Assembly (NCBI GenBank): GCA_963826695.1
Contig: CAWGXZ010000001.1
Span: 372,001 to 436,000, forward strand
Direction: 5' to 3'
Length of the DNA: 64,000 bases
Source: CAWGXZ01 sp963826695
Lineage (GTDB): Bacteria > Pseudomonadota > Gammaproteobacteria > Burkholderiales > Burkholderiaceae_C
The notes under the pieces are model-generated. The model ran no database searches and was not told the DNA's origin. It worked only from the letters and a program-made list of their open reading frames with translations. The stretch's first letter is position 1. Each line of letters begins with the position of its first letter. A program made the translations under genes and the position numbers. Positions 10,526-19,163 of the stretch are shown in pieces.

Positions 10526-11196
10526 GGCAGTCGTCTCTGTCGCGCGATGAACTCACCGGCCCTTGCAGGTTCTGTTCCGTTGCTGATCCTACAAGGGTAG
10601 TGGCGTACTCGCCGAATTTCTATGTGCTAATGTCTCTGGGTCCAATCGTAGAGGGATACGCGCTTGTGGTAGCGAGAGCGCACATTGACTGCGTGGCGGA
10701 CATTCCTCCGGAGCAAATACCTGAGTTCAAGCAGGTTGTTATGTCAGTTCGCAACGCGCAGATTGCTATATACGGCACCTCAGTATGCTATGAACATGGC
10801 CAGTCCGGCGCCTGCCTAACCTTTGCTTCGGATACGCTGCATTGCCATCATGCTCACCTCCACATTGTTCCAAGCACCTTCCGCGTCGAGGAATACTTGC
10901 GGCGCGAGTACGGGGGACAGGAGATCTTCGGCTGGCATCAACTAGTGTCCCTCTACAACCAAGAGCCTTCGCTGTATCTACTGTCCAGTGAAGACGGCGA
11001 ACAAATCCTCTACTCTGCCAATCCCGCTAGCGTTCCGCGCCAGTTCTTTCGAAAGGGTCTGGCTGCTTATCATCGGGCTGGCGACGGTTGGGACTGGGCG
11101 ACCCATCAAAACTGGAGTCTCATCGATTCAGGCCAATCACGCCTTCGAGACTCGATTAAAGGGCATATGAAAAACGCTGGCGTGCTCTTCGCCTAG
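10522..11196 (+). CDS. HIT-family nucleotide hydrolase or transferase-like protein
   Basis: The product has 224 residues. PCRFC near the N-terminus looks like half of a zinc knuckle seen in some HIT proteins. The core motif HAHLHIV matches the HIT signature of alternating His and hydrophobic residues, with the nucleotidyl-histidine expected at its middle His. HIT proteins cleave or transfer nucleotides (for example dinucleoside polyphosphates). The C-terminal 110 residues match nothing I recognise. The gene overlaps its upstream partner by four bases and has the same low G+C. Its place between a DUF1599 protein and a membrane toroid-like protein suggests nucleotide chemistry, but the substrate is unknown. 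Confidence 0.72.
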   Translation: MRQSSLSRDELTGPCRFCSVADPTRVVAYSPNFYVLMSLGPIVEGYALVVARAHIDCVADIPPEQIPEFKQVVMSVRNAQIAIYGTSVCYEHGQSGACLTFASDTLHCHHAHLHIVPSTFRVEEYLRREYGGQEIFGWHQLVSLYNQEPSLYLLSSEDGEQILYSANPASVPRQFFRKGLAAYHRAGDGWDWATHQNWSLIDSGQSRLRDSIKGHMKNAGVLFA

Positions 11197-11223
11197 TTGC
11201 GCCCACTTGCTCCTCAGCACCAT

Positions 11224-12447
11224 ATGACCATAGAGCTTGTCGTGCCGAAGATTCGTCAGTTCCTCAGCGCGGAACTCGCTCCTCGGCTAATGCATTCAAT
11301 GGTACATCTTAGCGACGGCCAAGTTGGATGGTATCGGAGGCTCGACCGAAGCGACACAGTAGGCGTCGTTGCCACAGCTCAAGCCCTTCTTGTTGTTTCG
11401 AGAACGACGCCGCTTGGTACAGCCGAAGAAAGTCGAGTCTTAGGAACTCTTCTATCGAAGCAACGGGAAGACGGCGCATGGCCCTTCATCTCAACCCTGC
11501 CCGACATTGGCGTAGTCGATTCAACAGCCATGGTGTTGGTTGCACTTGCAGCCTACAAAAATCGGCAGGGAGTGGGCAGTGCGGTCTCACGTGCAGTGAA
11601 ATGGCTTGACGCAGTTGCCTCCCCGACTGGGGGTTGGGGCGTTGTTGGCGGCGCGCCTTTTCGTGTCTATAGCACCTGTCTCGCGCTGCGAGCGCTCTCT
11701 GTGCTTGGCCGGACAGGGTCACAGACATACAAGCTCGGTATCAGGGCGCTGATCGCTGCCTGTGACACCACTGCTTACGGCTGGCGCTCAAGCAATCAGT
11801 CGCTCAGCATCGGGATTTCCGCACTCGCTCTCCACACAATTTGTGTTGAGAGGGCGGCAGAAGGGCACAAACAACTGATCTCTAAGGTGGTTGCGTCTAT
11901 CAAGCGGCAACTAACGGAGAATGACAATTCTTCTGCTTTTGAATGCGGCACTTGGGAAATAGAGGAAGTTGAGCTGACAGTTGGTACGACGCGTCGACGC
12001 GTCGAGTACAGGCACTATACGCTTGCCCTAGTCGCACGAGCCCTATTGAGCTTGGAAGAGCGGGGGTCTCCGGAATTGGTTCAATGCATGGCCCGTTTGC
12101 TAGCCTGTTATGGACACCGCCACATAGAGACAAGTTGGGAATTGCACGATGTCTTTATGGCATTCAACGACTTGCTTGCGAGACTTGATCCGTCCATAGA
12201 AATTATATGGCTGAAAGGACGCTATGTACTAAAGCACAGAAATGGCGAGCGCGCCTTAACCCGATTTATTCGTCGCCATTATTCTGAGTCGATATGGTCC
12301 GTATGCGCCCTGATCGTGATCGCTGTGCTGCTGCAAAAGGGCGATATTCGAGGAGCCTTCGCCGCTAAGGAGGTACTCTTTTTGCTCGGAACATTGGGCA
12401 TTTCAGTATTTGCTAACTACCTGACCCCCAAACTCATGCATATTTAA
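11224..12447 (+). CDS. Terpenoid-cyclase-toroid-like membrane protein
   Basis: The ATG at 11224 is preferred over a TTG nine codons upstream; it lies 27 bp after the HIT gene. The 407-residue product has repeats like those of the prenyltransferase / squalene-cyclase alpha-alpha toroid: KQREDGAWPF is a QW-type motif (Q-x3-G-x-W), followed by VVDSTAMVLVAL, SPTGGWGVV and STCLALRAL. No DxDD or DCTAE catalytic motif was seen, so cyclase activity is doubtful. The last 65 residues contain two membrane helices (WSVCALIVIAVLL and LFLLGTLGISVFA). The likely reading is a toroid sensor or effector tethered to the inner membrane. It is the last gene of the low-GC operon. Confidence 0.6.
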   Translation: MTIELVVPKIRQFLSAELAPRLMHSMVHLSDGQVGWYRRLDRSDTVGVVATAQALLVVSRTTPLGTAEESRVLGTLLSKQREDGAWPFISTLPDIGVVDSTAMVLVALAAYKNRQGVGSAVSRAVKWLDAVASPTGGWGVVGGAPFRVYSTCLALRALSVLGRTGSQTYKLGIRALIAACDTTAYGWRSSNQSLSIGISALALHTICVERAAEGHKQLISKVVASIKRQLTENDNSSAFECGTWEIEEVELTVGTTRRRVEYRHYTLALVARALLSLEERGSPELVQCMARLLACYGHRHIETSWELHDVFMAFNDLLARLDPSIEIIWLKGRYVLKHRNGERALTRFIRRHYSESIWSVCALIVIAVLLQKGDIRGAFAAKEVLFLLGTLGISVFANYLTPKLMHI

Positions 12448-12612
12448 GAGTTCCCATGGCAGCCTTTCGGAGCTTCGAGCCGCCTTTAGGCGCGTCTTCG
12501 CGGGCGTCGGAGCGAAGGAAATTTCTTGAGCGCCATCACAGCCATCCGCCCGCCAGCGCACGCTGCCGTTTCAACGCCGGCTGTGTAGACTGTCGCCACA
12601 GGAGCTACACAC

Positions 12613-12816
12613 ATGGCCACCAACCTTGCCCTGGACCAGGACCTTCTCGATCGAGCCTTTCGCGTCAGCGGCGAGCCGACGAAGAAGGCAGCGGTTACCC
12701 GTGCTCTGCAGGAGTTCATTGCCCGGCGAGAGCAAAGACGGGTTGCAGAGCTTTTCGGAAAGCTCGAGTGGGACTCGGCGTACGACTACAAGGCGGAGCG
12801 TGCCCGTAAGCCGTGA
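12613..12816 (+). CDS. vapB: Type II antitoxin, VapB family
   Basis: The 67-residue product begins with a short ribbon-helix-helix-like segment (TNLALDQDLLDRAF, TKKAAVTRALQEFI) and ends in a basic tail, as in VapB antitoxins that bind their own promoter and wrap the toxin. AGGAG lies 8 bases before the ATG. The GTG of the toxin gene overlaps its stop. It follows the low-GC operon after 165 bp in which no gene or clear attC site was seen. Confidence 0.85.
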   Translation: MATNLALDQDLLDRAFRVSGEPTKKAAVTRALQEFIARREQRRVAELFGKLEWDSAYDYKAERARKP

Positions 12817-13220
12817 GCCTGCTCGTCGATACCAGCGTCTGGTCGCTCGCCTTCCGCCGAGACACCGGGGCTGCCTCGGCTGAGGTCAAGGCGTTGCAGC
12901 ACGCCCTCGAAGGAGCCGATCTAGTCTTTACGACCGGGCTGGTGCTGCAGGAACTGCTTCAGGGCTTTGCTGGGCCGAAGGCGCGCAACCAACTGATCGA
13001 ACGGCTTGGCGCTCTCGGATTCATACAGCCCGACCGAGACGACCATATCGAAGCGGCAGAAGTCCGCAATTCATGCCGTCGCAACGGTGTCCAGATCGGA
13101 ACCATCGACGCCGTGCTCATTCAGCTCTGTCGCAAACACGATCTGGTCTTGCTCAGCTCGGACAACGACTTCCGCTCTGCCGCAAAACACATCAAGTTCC
13201 GCATGTGGAGTGCCCAGTGA
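12813..13220 (+). CDS. vapC: PIN-domain ribonuclease toxin, VapC family
   Basis: VapC toxins are Mg-dependent RNases that cut tRNA or rRNA when the antitoxin is lost. The 135-residue product has the PIN acidic residues: VDTSVWS near the N-terminus, the Glu of VLQELLQG, IDAVLIQLC, and SSDNDF near the end. The GTG start overlaps the vapB stop by four bases, giving coupled translation. The pair may help to hold the accessory island in the chromosome. Confidence 0.9.
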   Translation: MSLLVDTSVWSLAFRRDTGAASAEVKALQHALEGADLVFTTGLVLQELLQGFAGPKARNQLIERLGALGFIQPDRDDHIEAAEVRNSCRRNGVQIGTIDAVLIQLCRKHDLVLLSSDNDFRSAAKHIKFRMWSAQ

Positions 13221-13247
13221 TGGCGCTCTCGATAGACAGCAGCCACG

Positions 13248-13814
13248 ATGGAGAGAAATTTGGATCAGATCTTGTTCAATGGATGGAGCGGGCTCGTTCG
13301 CACCTTGGTGGTGGGAGTGCTCGCCTATGTGGCCCTCATAGCGCTTCTCAGAATCTCCGGCAACCGGACGCTTTCCAAGATGAACGCGTTCGACCTGGTC
13401 GTCACGGTTGCACTCGGATCGACGCTGTCGACGGTGCTGCTGAACAAGGACGTCGCCTTGGCGGAAGGCACGCTGGCTTTCGCGTTGCTTATCGCCCTTC
13501 AGTTCGCGGTGACCTGGTCGAGCGTTCGATGGGGCTGGATCCGCCGAGGGGTCACCGGTGAGCCGCGGATGCTGCTGTGTCGCGGGAAGCTGCTTAAGGA
13601 CGCCCTGCGACAGGCGCGCGTCACCGAAGACGAGTTGCGTTCCGCCGTTCGCTCCGCCGGCCTCGCGTCGCTGGCGGAAACGGAAGCCGTGATCCTCGAG
13701 ACCGACGGCTCGTTCAGCGTCGTCCGCGCAGGGGATTGGAAGGACTACTCGAGCTTGGCCGGTCTCCAACATCCGGGTGCATCGAGTCCTGGTGCGGCCA
13801 CGTCGCAGTCGTAG
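13248..13814 (+). CDS. DUF421 (YetF/YcaP-like) membrane protein
   Basis: The 188-residue product has two or three N-terminal membrane helices (TLVVGVLAYVALIALLRI, then MNAFDLVVTVALGS, then AFALLIALQFAV). A soluble C-terminal domain follows with EPRMLLCRGKLLKDALRQARVTEDEL and AVILETDGSFSVV, the usual DUF421 signature. The biochemical role of the family is unclear; Bacillus homologues are linked to membrane and spore physiology. The start lies 27 bp after vapC. High G+C marks a return to core sequence. About 240 bp with no supported gene follow. Confidence 0.85.
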   Translation: MERNLDQILFNGWSGLVRTLVVGVLAYVALIALLRISGNRTLSKMNAFDLVVTVALGSTLSTVLLNKDVALAEGTLAFALLIALQFAVTWSSVRWGWIRRGVTGEPRMLLCRGKLLKDALRQARVTEDELRSAVRSAGLASLAETEAVILETDGSFSVVRAGDWKDYSSLAGLQHPGASSPGAATSQS

Positions 13815-14058
13815 CTACCGGCTCTGCCGCCGCGGAACGCGACCCGCGTTTGGATCGCTCGGGGCCACCGATCACGGTCACCGAGGAACTGGTCCGTTGG
13901 CTCGAAGCCCATCCTTGAGCCTCGACCCGGCAGCGGCAGGCTCATCCCGGGCCGTCCGACAAGGCCACTGACGCACCGACGCCGGCGAGCCGAACTCGGG
14001 ATGGCGCGGGCAAGGCGAAGTTCATCTACTTGTTTCCTCACAACCCGGGGGAGACACC

Positions 14059-14601
14059 ATGAACGAAGCCATCCGCAACCTGATCGAGATCGCCCACCAG
14101 CAAGTGGGCACCCGTGAAGGCCCCGTCAACAACACCGGCGCCCGTGTCGTCGAGTACCAGGGCGCCACCTGGCTGCAGCCGGGGGCCTGGCCGTGGTGCG
14201 CGGCATTCACCTGCTGGTTGATGCGCGAAATCCTCGAGGAGGAGGATGTCCGCGGCTATCTGCGGGAGTACTTCCATCGCCCCGAGCTGACCTTCGCCCA
14301 GGCCGAGAAGGTCCGCTGCCGCGACGCCAGCGCCTACGGTTGGGAGAAGTGGGCCCGTTCGCACGGCTTTCAGGTGCTCTCGGAAGACCATCTCGCGCGG
14401 GCTGGCGACTTCGTCGTGTTCGACTTCTCGCACATCGGCCTGGTGATCGACGACCAGTCGTCGCTCGCCGCGAAGATCACGACGATCGAGGGCAACACCA
14501 ACGGGCGCGGCGACCGGGACAGTGAAAGCGGCGATGGCGTCTGGCTCAAGCAGCGCGATCGGACGCTGACCAAGTCGTACATCCGCATCTTCCCGAGCTG
14601 A
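14059..14601 (+). CDS. CHAP-domain amidase/peptidase
   Basis: The 180-residue product fits a CHAP/NlpC-type cysteine amidase acting on peptidoglycan or related amides. WPWCAAFTCWLM supplies the catalytic Cys, SHIGLVID the His, and IEGNTN the polar third residue. There is no signal peptide or membrane helix. The enzyme is therefore cytosolic unless exported by a dedicated route, as for phage lysins or type VI effectors. GGGGGAG lies six bases before the ATG. No phage or secretion gene is adjacent. Confidence 0.78.
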   Translation: MNEAIRNLIEIAHQQVGTREGPVNNTGARVVEYQGATWLQPGAWPWCAAFTCWLMREILEEEDVRGYLREYFHRPELTFAQAEKVRCRDASAYGWEKWARSHGFQVLSEDHLARAGDFVVFDFSHIGLVIDDQSSLAAKITTIEGNTNGRGDRDSESGDGVWLKQRDRTLTKSYIRIFPS

Positions 14602-14742
14602 ACCGTGCGGCGGCGCCGGGGCGTCGATCCCGGCGCCGCACGCCGGCCGCAGCCATCGCGGCGAAGCAAGCCGCCGTTGCGGACGCGGACGGTCGGGCGC
14701 CGAGGTCGATAGACTGGCGCGCCCGACTTCCCTGGAACACCC

Positions 14743-15231
14743 ATGCCCACTGCCCGCGCACCCATCAACATCGGAATCAGCGAAGAGAACCGCTCGGCCA
14801 TCGCCCAGGGGCTCAGCCGGCTGCTCGCCGACACCTTCACCCTCTACCTGACGACGCACAACTTCCACTGGAACGTGTCGGGGCCGATGTTCACCAGCCT
14901 GCACGTGATGTTCATGGAGCAGTACACCGAGCTTTGGAACGCGGTCGACCCGATTGCCGAGCGCATCCGCTCGCTCGGCCACACGGCGCCGGGGTCCTAT
15001 GCCCAGTTCAAGTCGCTCTCGTCGCTGCCCGACGCACCCGACCAGTCGCCGAAGGCGCTGGAGATGGTGCGCATCCTGGTCGAGGGCCACGAGGCGGTCG
15101 CCCGGACCGCCCGCGGCATCTTCGCCGCCGCCGACGAAGCCAGCGACGAGCCGACGGCCGACCTGCTGACGCAGCGCCTCACGGTGCACGAGCAGACGGC
15201 CTGGATGCTGCGCAGCCTGCTCGAGGAGTAG
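14743..15231 (+). CDS. dps: Dps-family ferroxidase / DNA-protecting protein
   Basis: Dps forms a 12-subunit shell that oxidises and stores iron and shields DNA during starvation and peroxide stress. The 162-residue product carries the ferroxidase signature: THNFHWNVSGPMFTSLH, followed by MEQYTELWNAVDPIAERI. The four-helix length is complete. Peroxide control through the OxyR encoded upstream is plausible, but no OxyR site was identified. Confidence 0.93.
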   Translation: MPTARAPINIGISEENRSAIAQGLSRLLADTFTLYLTTHNFHWNVSGPMFTSLHVMFMEQYTELWNAVDPIAERIRSLGHTAPGSYAQFKSLSSLPDAPDQSPKALEMVRILVEGHEAVARTARGIFAAADEASDEPTADLLTQRLTVHEQTAWMLRSLLEE

Positions 15232-15257
15232 GCCACGCGGCGGGCGGGCGAGCGGCG

Positions 15258-15878
15258 ATGCGCATCGCACTTCTCACCTTCGACGGCTTCGACGAGATCG
15301 GCACCTTTCTCGCGCTGGGCCTGCTGAACCGGCTCGCCACGCGCGGCTGGACGGCCGAACTGGCGTGTCCCACGTCGTACGTCACCTCGATGAACGGCGT
15401 CACGGTGCAGGCGCAGCAGCCGCTCGAATTCGCGGCCGACGCCGACGCGGTGGTCTTCGGCCATTCGCTCTACAGCCGGGCGATCGCCGCCGACTCGGCG
15501 CTGCTCGACCGGCTGCAGTTCGACCCGGTGCAGCAGTTCTATGCCGGCCACTCGGGCGGCAGCCTGATGCTGGCGCGGCTCGGCCTGCTCGGCGACGCCC
15601 CCGCGTGTGCCGACGCGGCGCTGAAGCCGTGGCTGGTCGAGGCCGGCGTGCGGGTCGATGAGCACGCCTTCCGCGCGCGGGGATCGGTCGCCACCGCCGC
15701 CGGGCCGCTGGCTGCGAGCTTCATCGCAGCCTGGCTGATGATCCGCGGCGCAGGGCTCGAGGCAGCGACCTCGGCGCTGCGCGGCGTGGCGCCCGTCGGC
15801 GAGGAAAACGCCTGGACCGAGCGGCTGCTCGGCGATGTCACGCCCTTCGTCGACGCGGGGCACGAGCCGCCGCCCTGA
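15258..15878 (+). CDS. DJ-1/PfpI-like protein lacking the nucleophilic cysteine
   Basis: The 206-residue product begins MRIALLTFDGFDEIGTFLAL, typical of DJ-1/PfpI proteins. At the nucleophile elbow, family members have Cys in a CSG-like turn, but here the sequence is YAGHSGGSLMLARLGLL, with His at that place. Later segments (VATAAGPLAASFIAAWL) keep the fold. Loss of the cysteine argues against protease, chaperone or glyoxalase activity of the usual type. The start overlaps no neighbour and lies 27 bp after dps. Confidence 0.75.
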   Translation: MRIALLTFDGFDEIGTFLALGLLNRLATRGWTAELACPTSYVTSMNGVTVQAQQPLEFAADADAVVFGHSLYSRAIAADSALLDRLQFDPVQQFYAGHSGGSLMLARLGLLGDAPACADAALKPWLVEAGVRVDEHAFRARGSVATAAGPLAASFIAAWLMIRGAGLEAATSALRGVAPVGEENAWTERLLGDVTPFVDAGHEPPP

Positions 15879-15932
15879 AGCGGCGGGCCGTGCTCTCTCA
15901 ATTCGCCGGGCCGGCACGCGGCCCGGCGCCAC

Positions 15933-17297
15933 TCAACGCTGCTGCTGCAGCACCAGCTTGGTGTCGCGGGTCTGGTTGCCGCTGGTCGCCTTGAGCTCGA
16001 CTTCGTATTGCATCCCCGGCACGCGCACCGGCGGTGCGAAGCCGAAGATGAAGTTGCCGGCGTTGTCGGCGGTCAGCCGCTCGCTGTAGAGCGCCTGGTT
16101 GACCCCGAAAAAGCCGCCGACCGAGGCGACGCCGGTCACCTGCACGTCGACCGTCGCACCGGGCGCCGTGCGGCCGCGCACTTCGACGCGGCCCGCGCCC
16201 ACCGCCGCATTCGGCGCATGGCTGGTGATTTCCAGCGGCAGCGTCGTCGGCGCCGGGCCCGCCACGCCGCCCTGACGAACGCTGAAGCTCCACGCGCTGC
16301 GCGCGGTGTTGCCGGCCTGGTCCTTGGCGGTGACATCGGCCGCATAGTTGCCCGGCGGCAGGTCGGCGCGGTAGCTGAAGTTCTCGGGCGTGATGGTCGA
16401 CTGCGCCGTCACGTCGCGGCCACCGACGACGATGCGCACGCTGCGCGTGTCGATGTCCGATCCACCCTGCTTGTCGAAATTGCCGGAGACGGTGACCACC
16501 CCGCTGGTGCCGACCACCTCGCCGTCGCGCGGCGAAACGTTGCCGATCACCGGCGGCTTGGCGTCGGCGAACAGCGAGCCGCCCAGGTTGGCGCGCACCA
16601 CCTGGTTGTTGGCTTCGAGCGTCGCCACCACCGAGACGTTGGCGGGAATGCGGTCGTTGCGCCGGATCGTGTAGCTGCCTTCGTAGCGCCCGGGCGAGGC
16701 CTCGCGCATCGGCACGTTGGCAACCACGTTCTCGATATTGAAGCTGGCGCGCGCGCCGGGGCTGCCTTCGAGCAGGAAGCGAATCTCGGCGCCCGGCTCG
16801 GCGCGGCCGATCTGCCGGGCGACGAAGCGGTTGATGGCGAACGGCGTCGCCGCAGGCCGGGCTTGCGTCGCCGGCTGTGCCTGCGCTGCCGGAGCAGCAG
16901 CCGCCTGGGCCACGGCCAGCCGGCCGAGCGTCGACGTTGCCGCGCGGCCCTTGTAGCGCAGGTTCACCGTCGCCGACGAGTTCGGCGACACGCGGTCGTT
17001 CGGCCGGATGGTGTAGCTGCCTTCGTAGGTGCCGGTATCGACCTCCTGCAGCACGATCGTGCGGGCGACGCCGGCAACCCGCACCGAGGCCTGTGCGCCG
17101 GCCGTACCGGTGACGCGGAAGAACAGTTCGCCGCCGGCCGCCACCTTGTCCACCGGCTCCATGTCGAAGCCGGTGATCTGCGCCGCGGCGGCACGCGCGG
17201 ACGCGGCCAGGGTCGAAGCGGCCGGGGTCATGGCCAGGCCGGCGCTCGCCACCGTGACGAGCAACAGGCGCTTGAATGTGAGGGGGAGGGACGACAT
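15933..17297 (-). CDS. Secreted protein with repeated beta-sandwich (Ig-like) modules
   Basis: The 454-residue product starts with a signal peptide (FKRLLLVTVASAGLAM, cleavage near ASA). Two homologous modules share YEGSYTIRPNDRVS and YEGSYTIRRNDRIP. An Ala/Pro-rich linker lies between them. C-terminal modules resemble bacterial Ig-like domains (VVTVSGNFDK, GNYAADVTAKDQAGN, EVRGRTAPGATVDVQV). No enzyme motif is visible. A periplasmic or surface structural role is likely. AGAGG precedes the ATG; longer in-frame starts overlap the divergent prfC gene. Confidence 0.75.
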   Translation of the reverse strand: MSSLPLTFKRLLLVTVASAGLAMTPAASTLAASARAAAAQITGFDMEPVDKVAAGGELFFRVTGTAGAQASVRVAGVARTIVLQEVDTGTYEGSYTIRPNDRVSPNSSATVNLRYKGRAATSTLGRLAVAQAAAAPAAQAQPATQARPAATPFAINRFVARQIGRAEPGAEIRFLLEGSPGARASFNIENVVANVPMREASPGRYEGSYTIRRNDRIPANVSVVATLEANNQVVRANLGGSLFADAKPPVIGNVSPRDGEVVGTSGVVTVSGNFDKQGGSDIDTRSVRIVVGGRDVTAQSTITPENFSYRADLPPGNYAADVTAKDQAGNTARSAWSFSVRQGGVAGPAPTTLPLEITSHAPNAAVGAGRVEVRGRTAPGATVDVQVTGVASVGGFFGVNQALYSERLTADNAGNFIFGFAPPVRVPGMQYEVELKATSGNQTRDTKLVLQQQR

Positions 17298-17423
17298 GGG
17301 CTTGCCTCTTGTTTCTGGTTGATCGGTCCCGTTGCAAACGCGGCTCCCGCCCCTTCGGTGGACGCGCTCCGATAATCCCGCCTCCCGGCAGGCGCCCCGC
17401 CGCCGGCGCTGCTGCCGATCCCC

Positions 17424-19061
17424 ATGCCCAACGAACTCACGCCGCAGGTGCGCCGCCGCCGCACCTTCGCGATCATTTCTCACCCCGACGCCGGCAAGAC
17501 CACGCTGACCGAGAAGCTGCTGCTGTTCTCCGGTGCGATCCAGATCGCCGGCTCGGTCAAGGCGCGCAAGGCCAGCCGGCACGCGACCAGCGACTGGATG
17601 GAGATCGAGAAGCAGCGCGGCATCTCGGTCGCCAGTTCCGTGATGCAGATGGAGTACCGCGACTGCGTCATCAACCTGCTCGACACGCCGGGTCACCAGG
17701 ACTTTTCCGAGGACACCTACCGGGTGCTGACCGCCGTCGACGCGGCGCTGATGGTCATCGACGCGGCCAACGGCGTCGAGCCGCAGACGCGGCGCCTGCT
17801 GCAGGTCTGCCGGGCGCGCAACACGCCGATCCTGACCTTCGTCAACAAGATGGACCGCGAGGTCAAGGACCCGCTCGACCTGATGGACGAGATCGAGCGC
17901 GAACTCGGCATGACGGTCGTGCCCTTCACCTGGCCGGTCGGCATGGCCAAGTTCTTCGGCGGCGTGATGGACCTGCGCAAGGACCAGATGCGCGTCTTCC
18001 GCCCTGGCGCCGACCGGGCCGGCGAGGCCGACGAGATCATCGACGGGCTCGCCAACCCGCAGCTGGAAAGCCGCTTCGGCGCCGCGTTCGGGCAGGCGGC
18101 GGGCGAGGTCGAGCTGGTGCGCGACGCCGCGCCGGCTTTCGACGAGGCCGAATTCCTCGCCGGCCGGCAGACGCCGATGTTCTTCGGCTCGGCGGTCAAC
18201 AACTTCGGCGTGCAGGAGGTGCTCGACGCGCTGGTCGACCTGGCGCCCTCACCCGGCGTGCGAACCTCGATCCAGCGCGATGTCGAGCCCGATGAACCCA
18301 AGTTCACCGGCGTCGTCTTCAAGATCCAGGCCAACATGGACCCGGCGCACCGCGACCGCATCGCCTTCTTGCGCGTCGCGTCGGGCCACTTCGAGCGCGG
18401 CATGCGGCTGAAGGTCGTTCGCTCGGGCAAGGAGCTGCGGCCGAACAGCGTCGTTTCGTTCCTGTCGCAGCGCCGCGAGCTGCTCGACGAGGCCTTTGCC
18501 GGCGACATCATCGGCATCCCGAACCACGGTGTGCTGCAGCTCGGCGACACGCTCACCGAAGGCGAGCCGCTGCAGTTCACCGGGCTGCCGTTCTTCGCGC
18601 CCGAGATGTTCCGCGCGGTCGAGGTCGCCGACCCGCTGCGCACCAAGCAGCTGCGCGCAGGCCTCACGCAGCTCGGCGAGGAAGGCGCGATCCAGGTCTT
18701 TCGGCCGCTGGCCGGATCGCTGCTGCTGCTCGGCGCGGTCGGCCAGCTGCAGTTCGAGGTCGTCGCGCACCGCCTCGAACACGAATACGGCGTCAAGGCG
18801 CGGATCATGCCGAGCCGCTACCAGGTGGCACGCTGGGTGACCTGCGAAACCGGCGAAGGCGCGGCGGCCGACGAGCGCGAACTGAAGCGCTTCATCGACG
18901 GCAACTCGCACCGCGTGGCCTACGACGCCGTCGACGCGCCGACCGTGCTGGTCGAGTACGCCCCCGAGCTGCGGGCGATCGAGGCCAACTGGCCGAGGGT
19001 GAAGTTCCACGCGCTGAGGGAGCACGCGGGGCTGGTGTTCCAGCGGCAGCTGGAGGGCTGA
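17424..19061 (+). CDS. prfC: Peptide chain release factor 3
   Basis: RF3 is a translational GTPase that recycles RF1/RF2 from the ribosome after termination. The 545-residue product shows G1 SHPDAGKT (residues 19-26), G2-region ASRHATSDWMEIEKQRGISV, G3 DTPGHQDFSEDT, G4 NKMDRE, then the RF3-specific domains (LRVASGHFERGMRLKV, QLQFEVVAHRLEHEY). The start is divergent from the Ig-like gene with a 126-bp gap. Confidence 0.97.
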   Translation: MPNELTPQVRRRRTFAIISHPDAGKTTLTEKLLLFSGAIQIAGSVKARKASRHATSDWMEIEKQRGISVASSVMQMEYRDCVINLLDTPGHQDFSEDTYRVLTAVDAALMVIDAANGVEPQTRRLLQVCRARNTPILTFVNKMDREVKDPLDLMDEIERELGMTVVPFTWPVGMAKFFGGVMDLRKDQMRVFRPGADRAGEADEIIDGLANPQLESRFGAAFGQAAGEVELVRDAAPAFDEAEFLAGRQTPMFFGSAVNNFGVQEVLDALVDLAPSPGVRTSIQRDVEPDEPKFTGVVFKIQANMDPAHRDRIAFLRVASGHFERGMRLKVVRSGKELRPNSVVSFLSQRRELLDEAFAGDIIGIPNHGVLQLGDTLTEGEPLQFTGLPFFAPEMFRAVEVADPLRTKQLRAGLTQLGEEGAIQVFRPLAGSLLLLGAVGQLQFEVVAHRLEHEYGVKARIMPSRYQVARWVTCETGEGAAADERELKRFIDGNSHRVAYDAVDAPTVLVEYAPELRAIEANWPRVKFHALREHAGLVFQRQLEG

Positions 19062-19163
19062 AGCACAGCGCGCTCTCGGGCACGTCCCGGGCCGGCTGCG
19101 TCGCGCCGCCTGGCCGCCCAGCCGCCCCCGCCTGACCCACCGTTGCGATGCTAGGCTCGACCC

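Noticed and set aside
12448..12612. A possible attC site after the low-GC operon
   Set aside because: No paired RYYYAAC and GTTRRRY boxes with a stem could be found in this gap.
13736..13918. A 60-residue frame after the DUF421 gene
   Set aside because: It overlaps the DUF421 3' end, has no ribosome-binding site and no recognisable motif.
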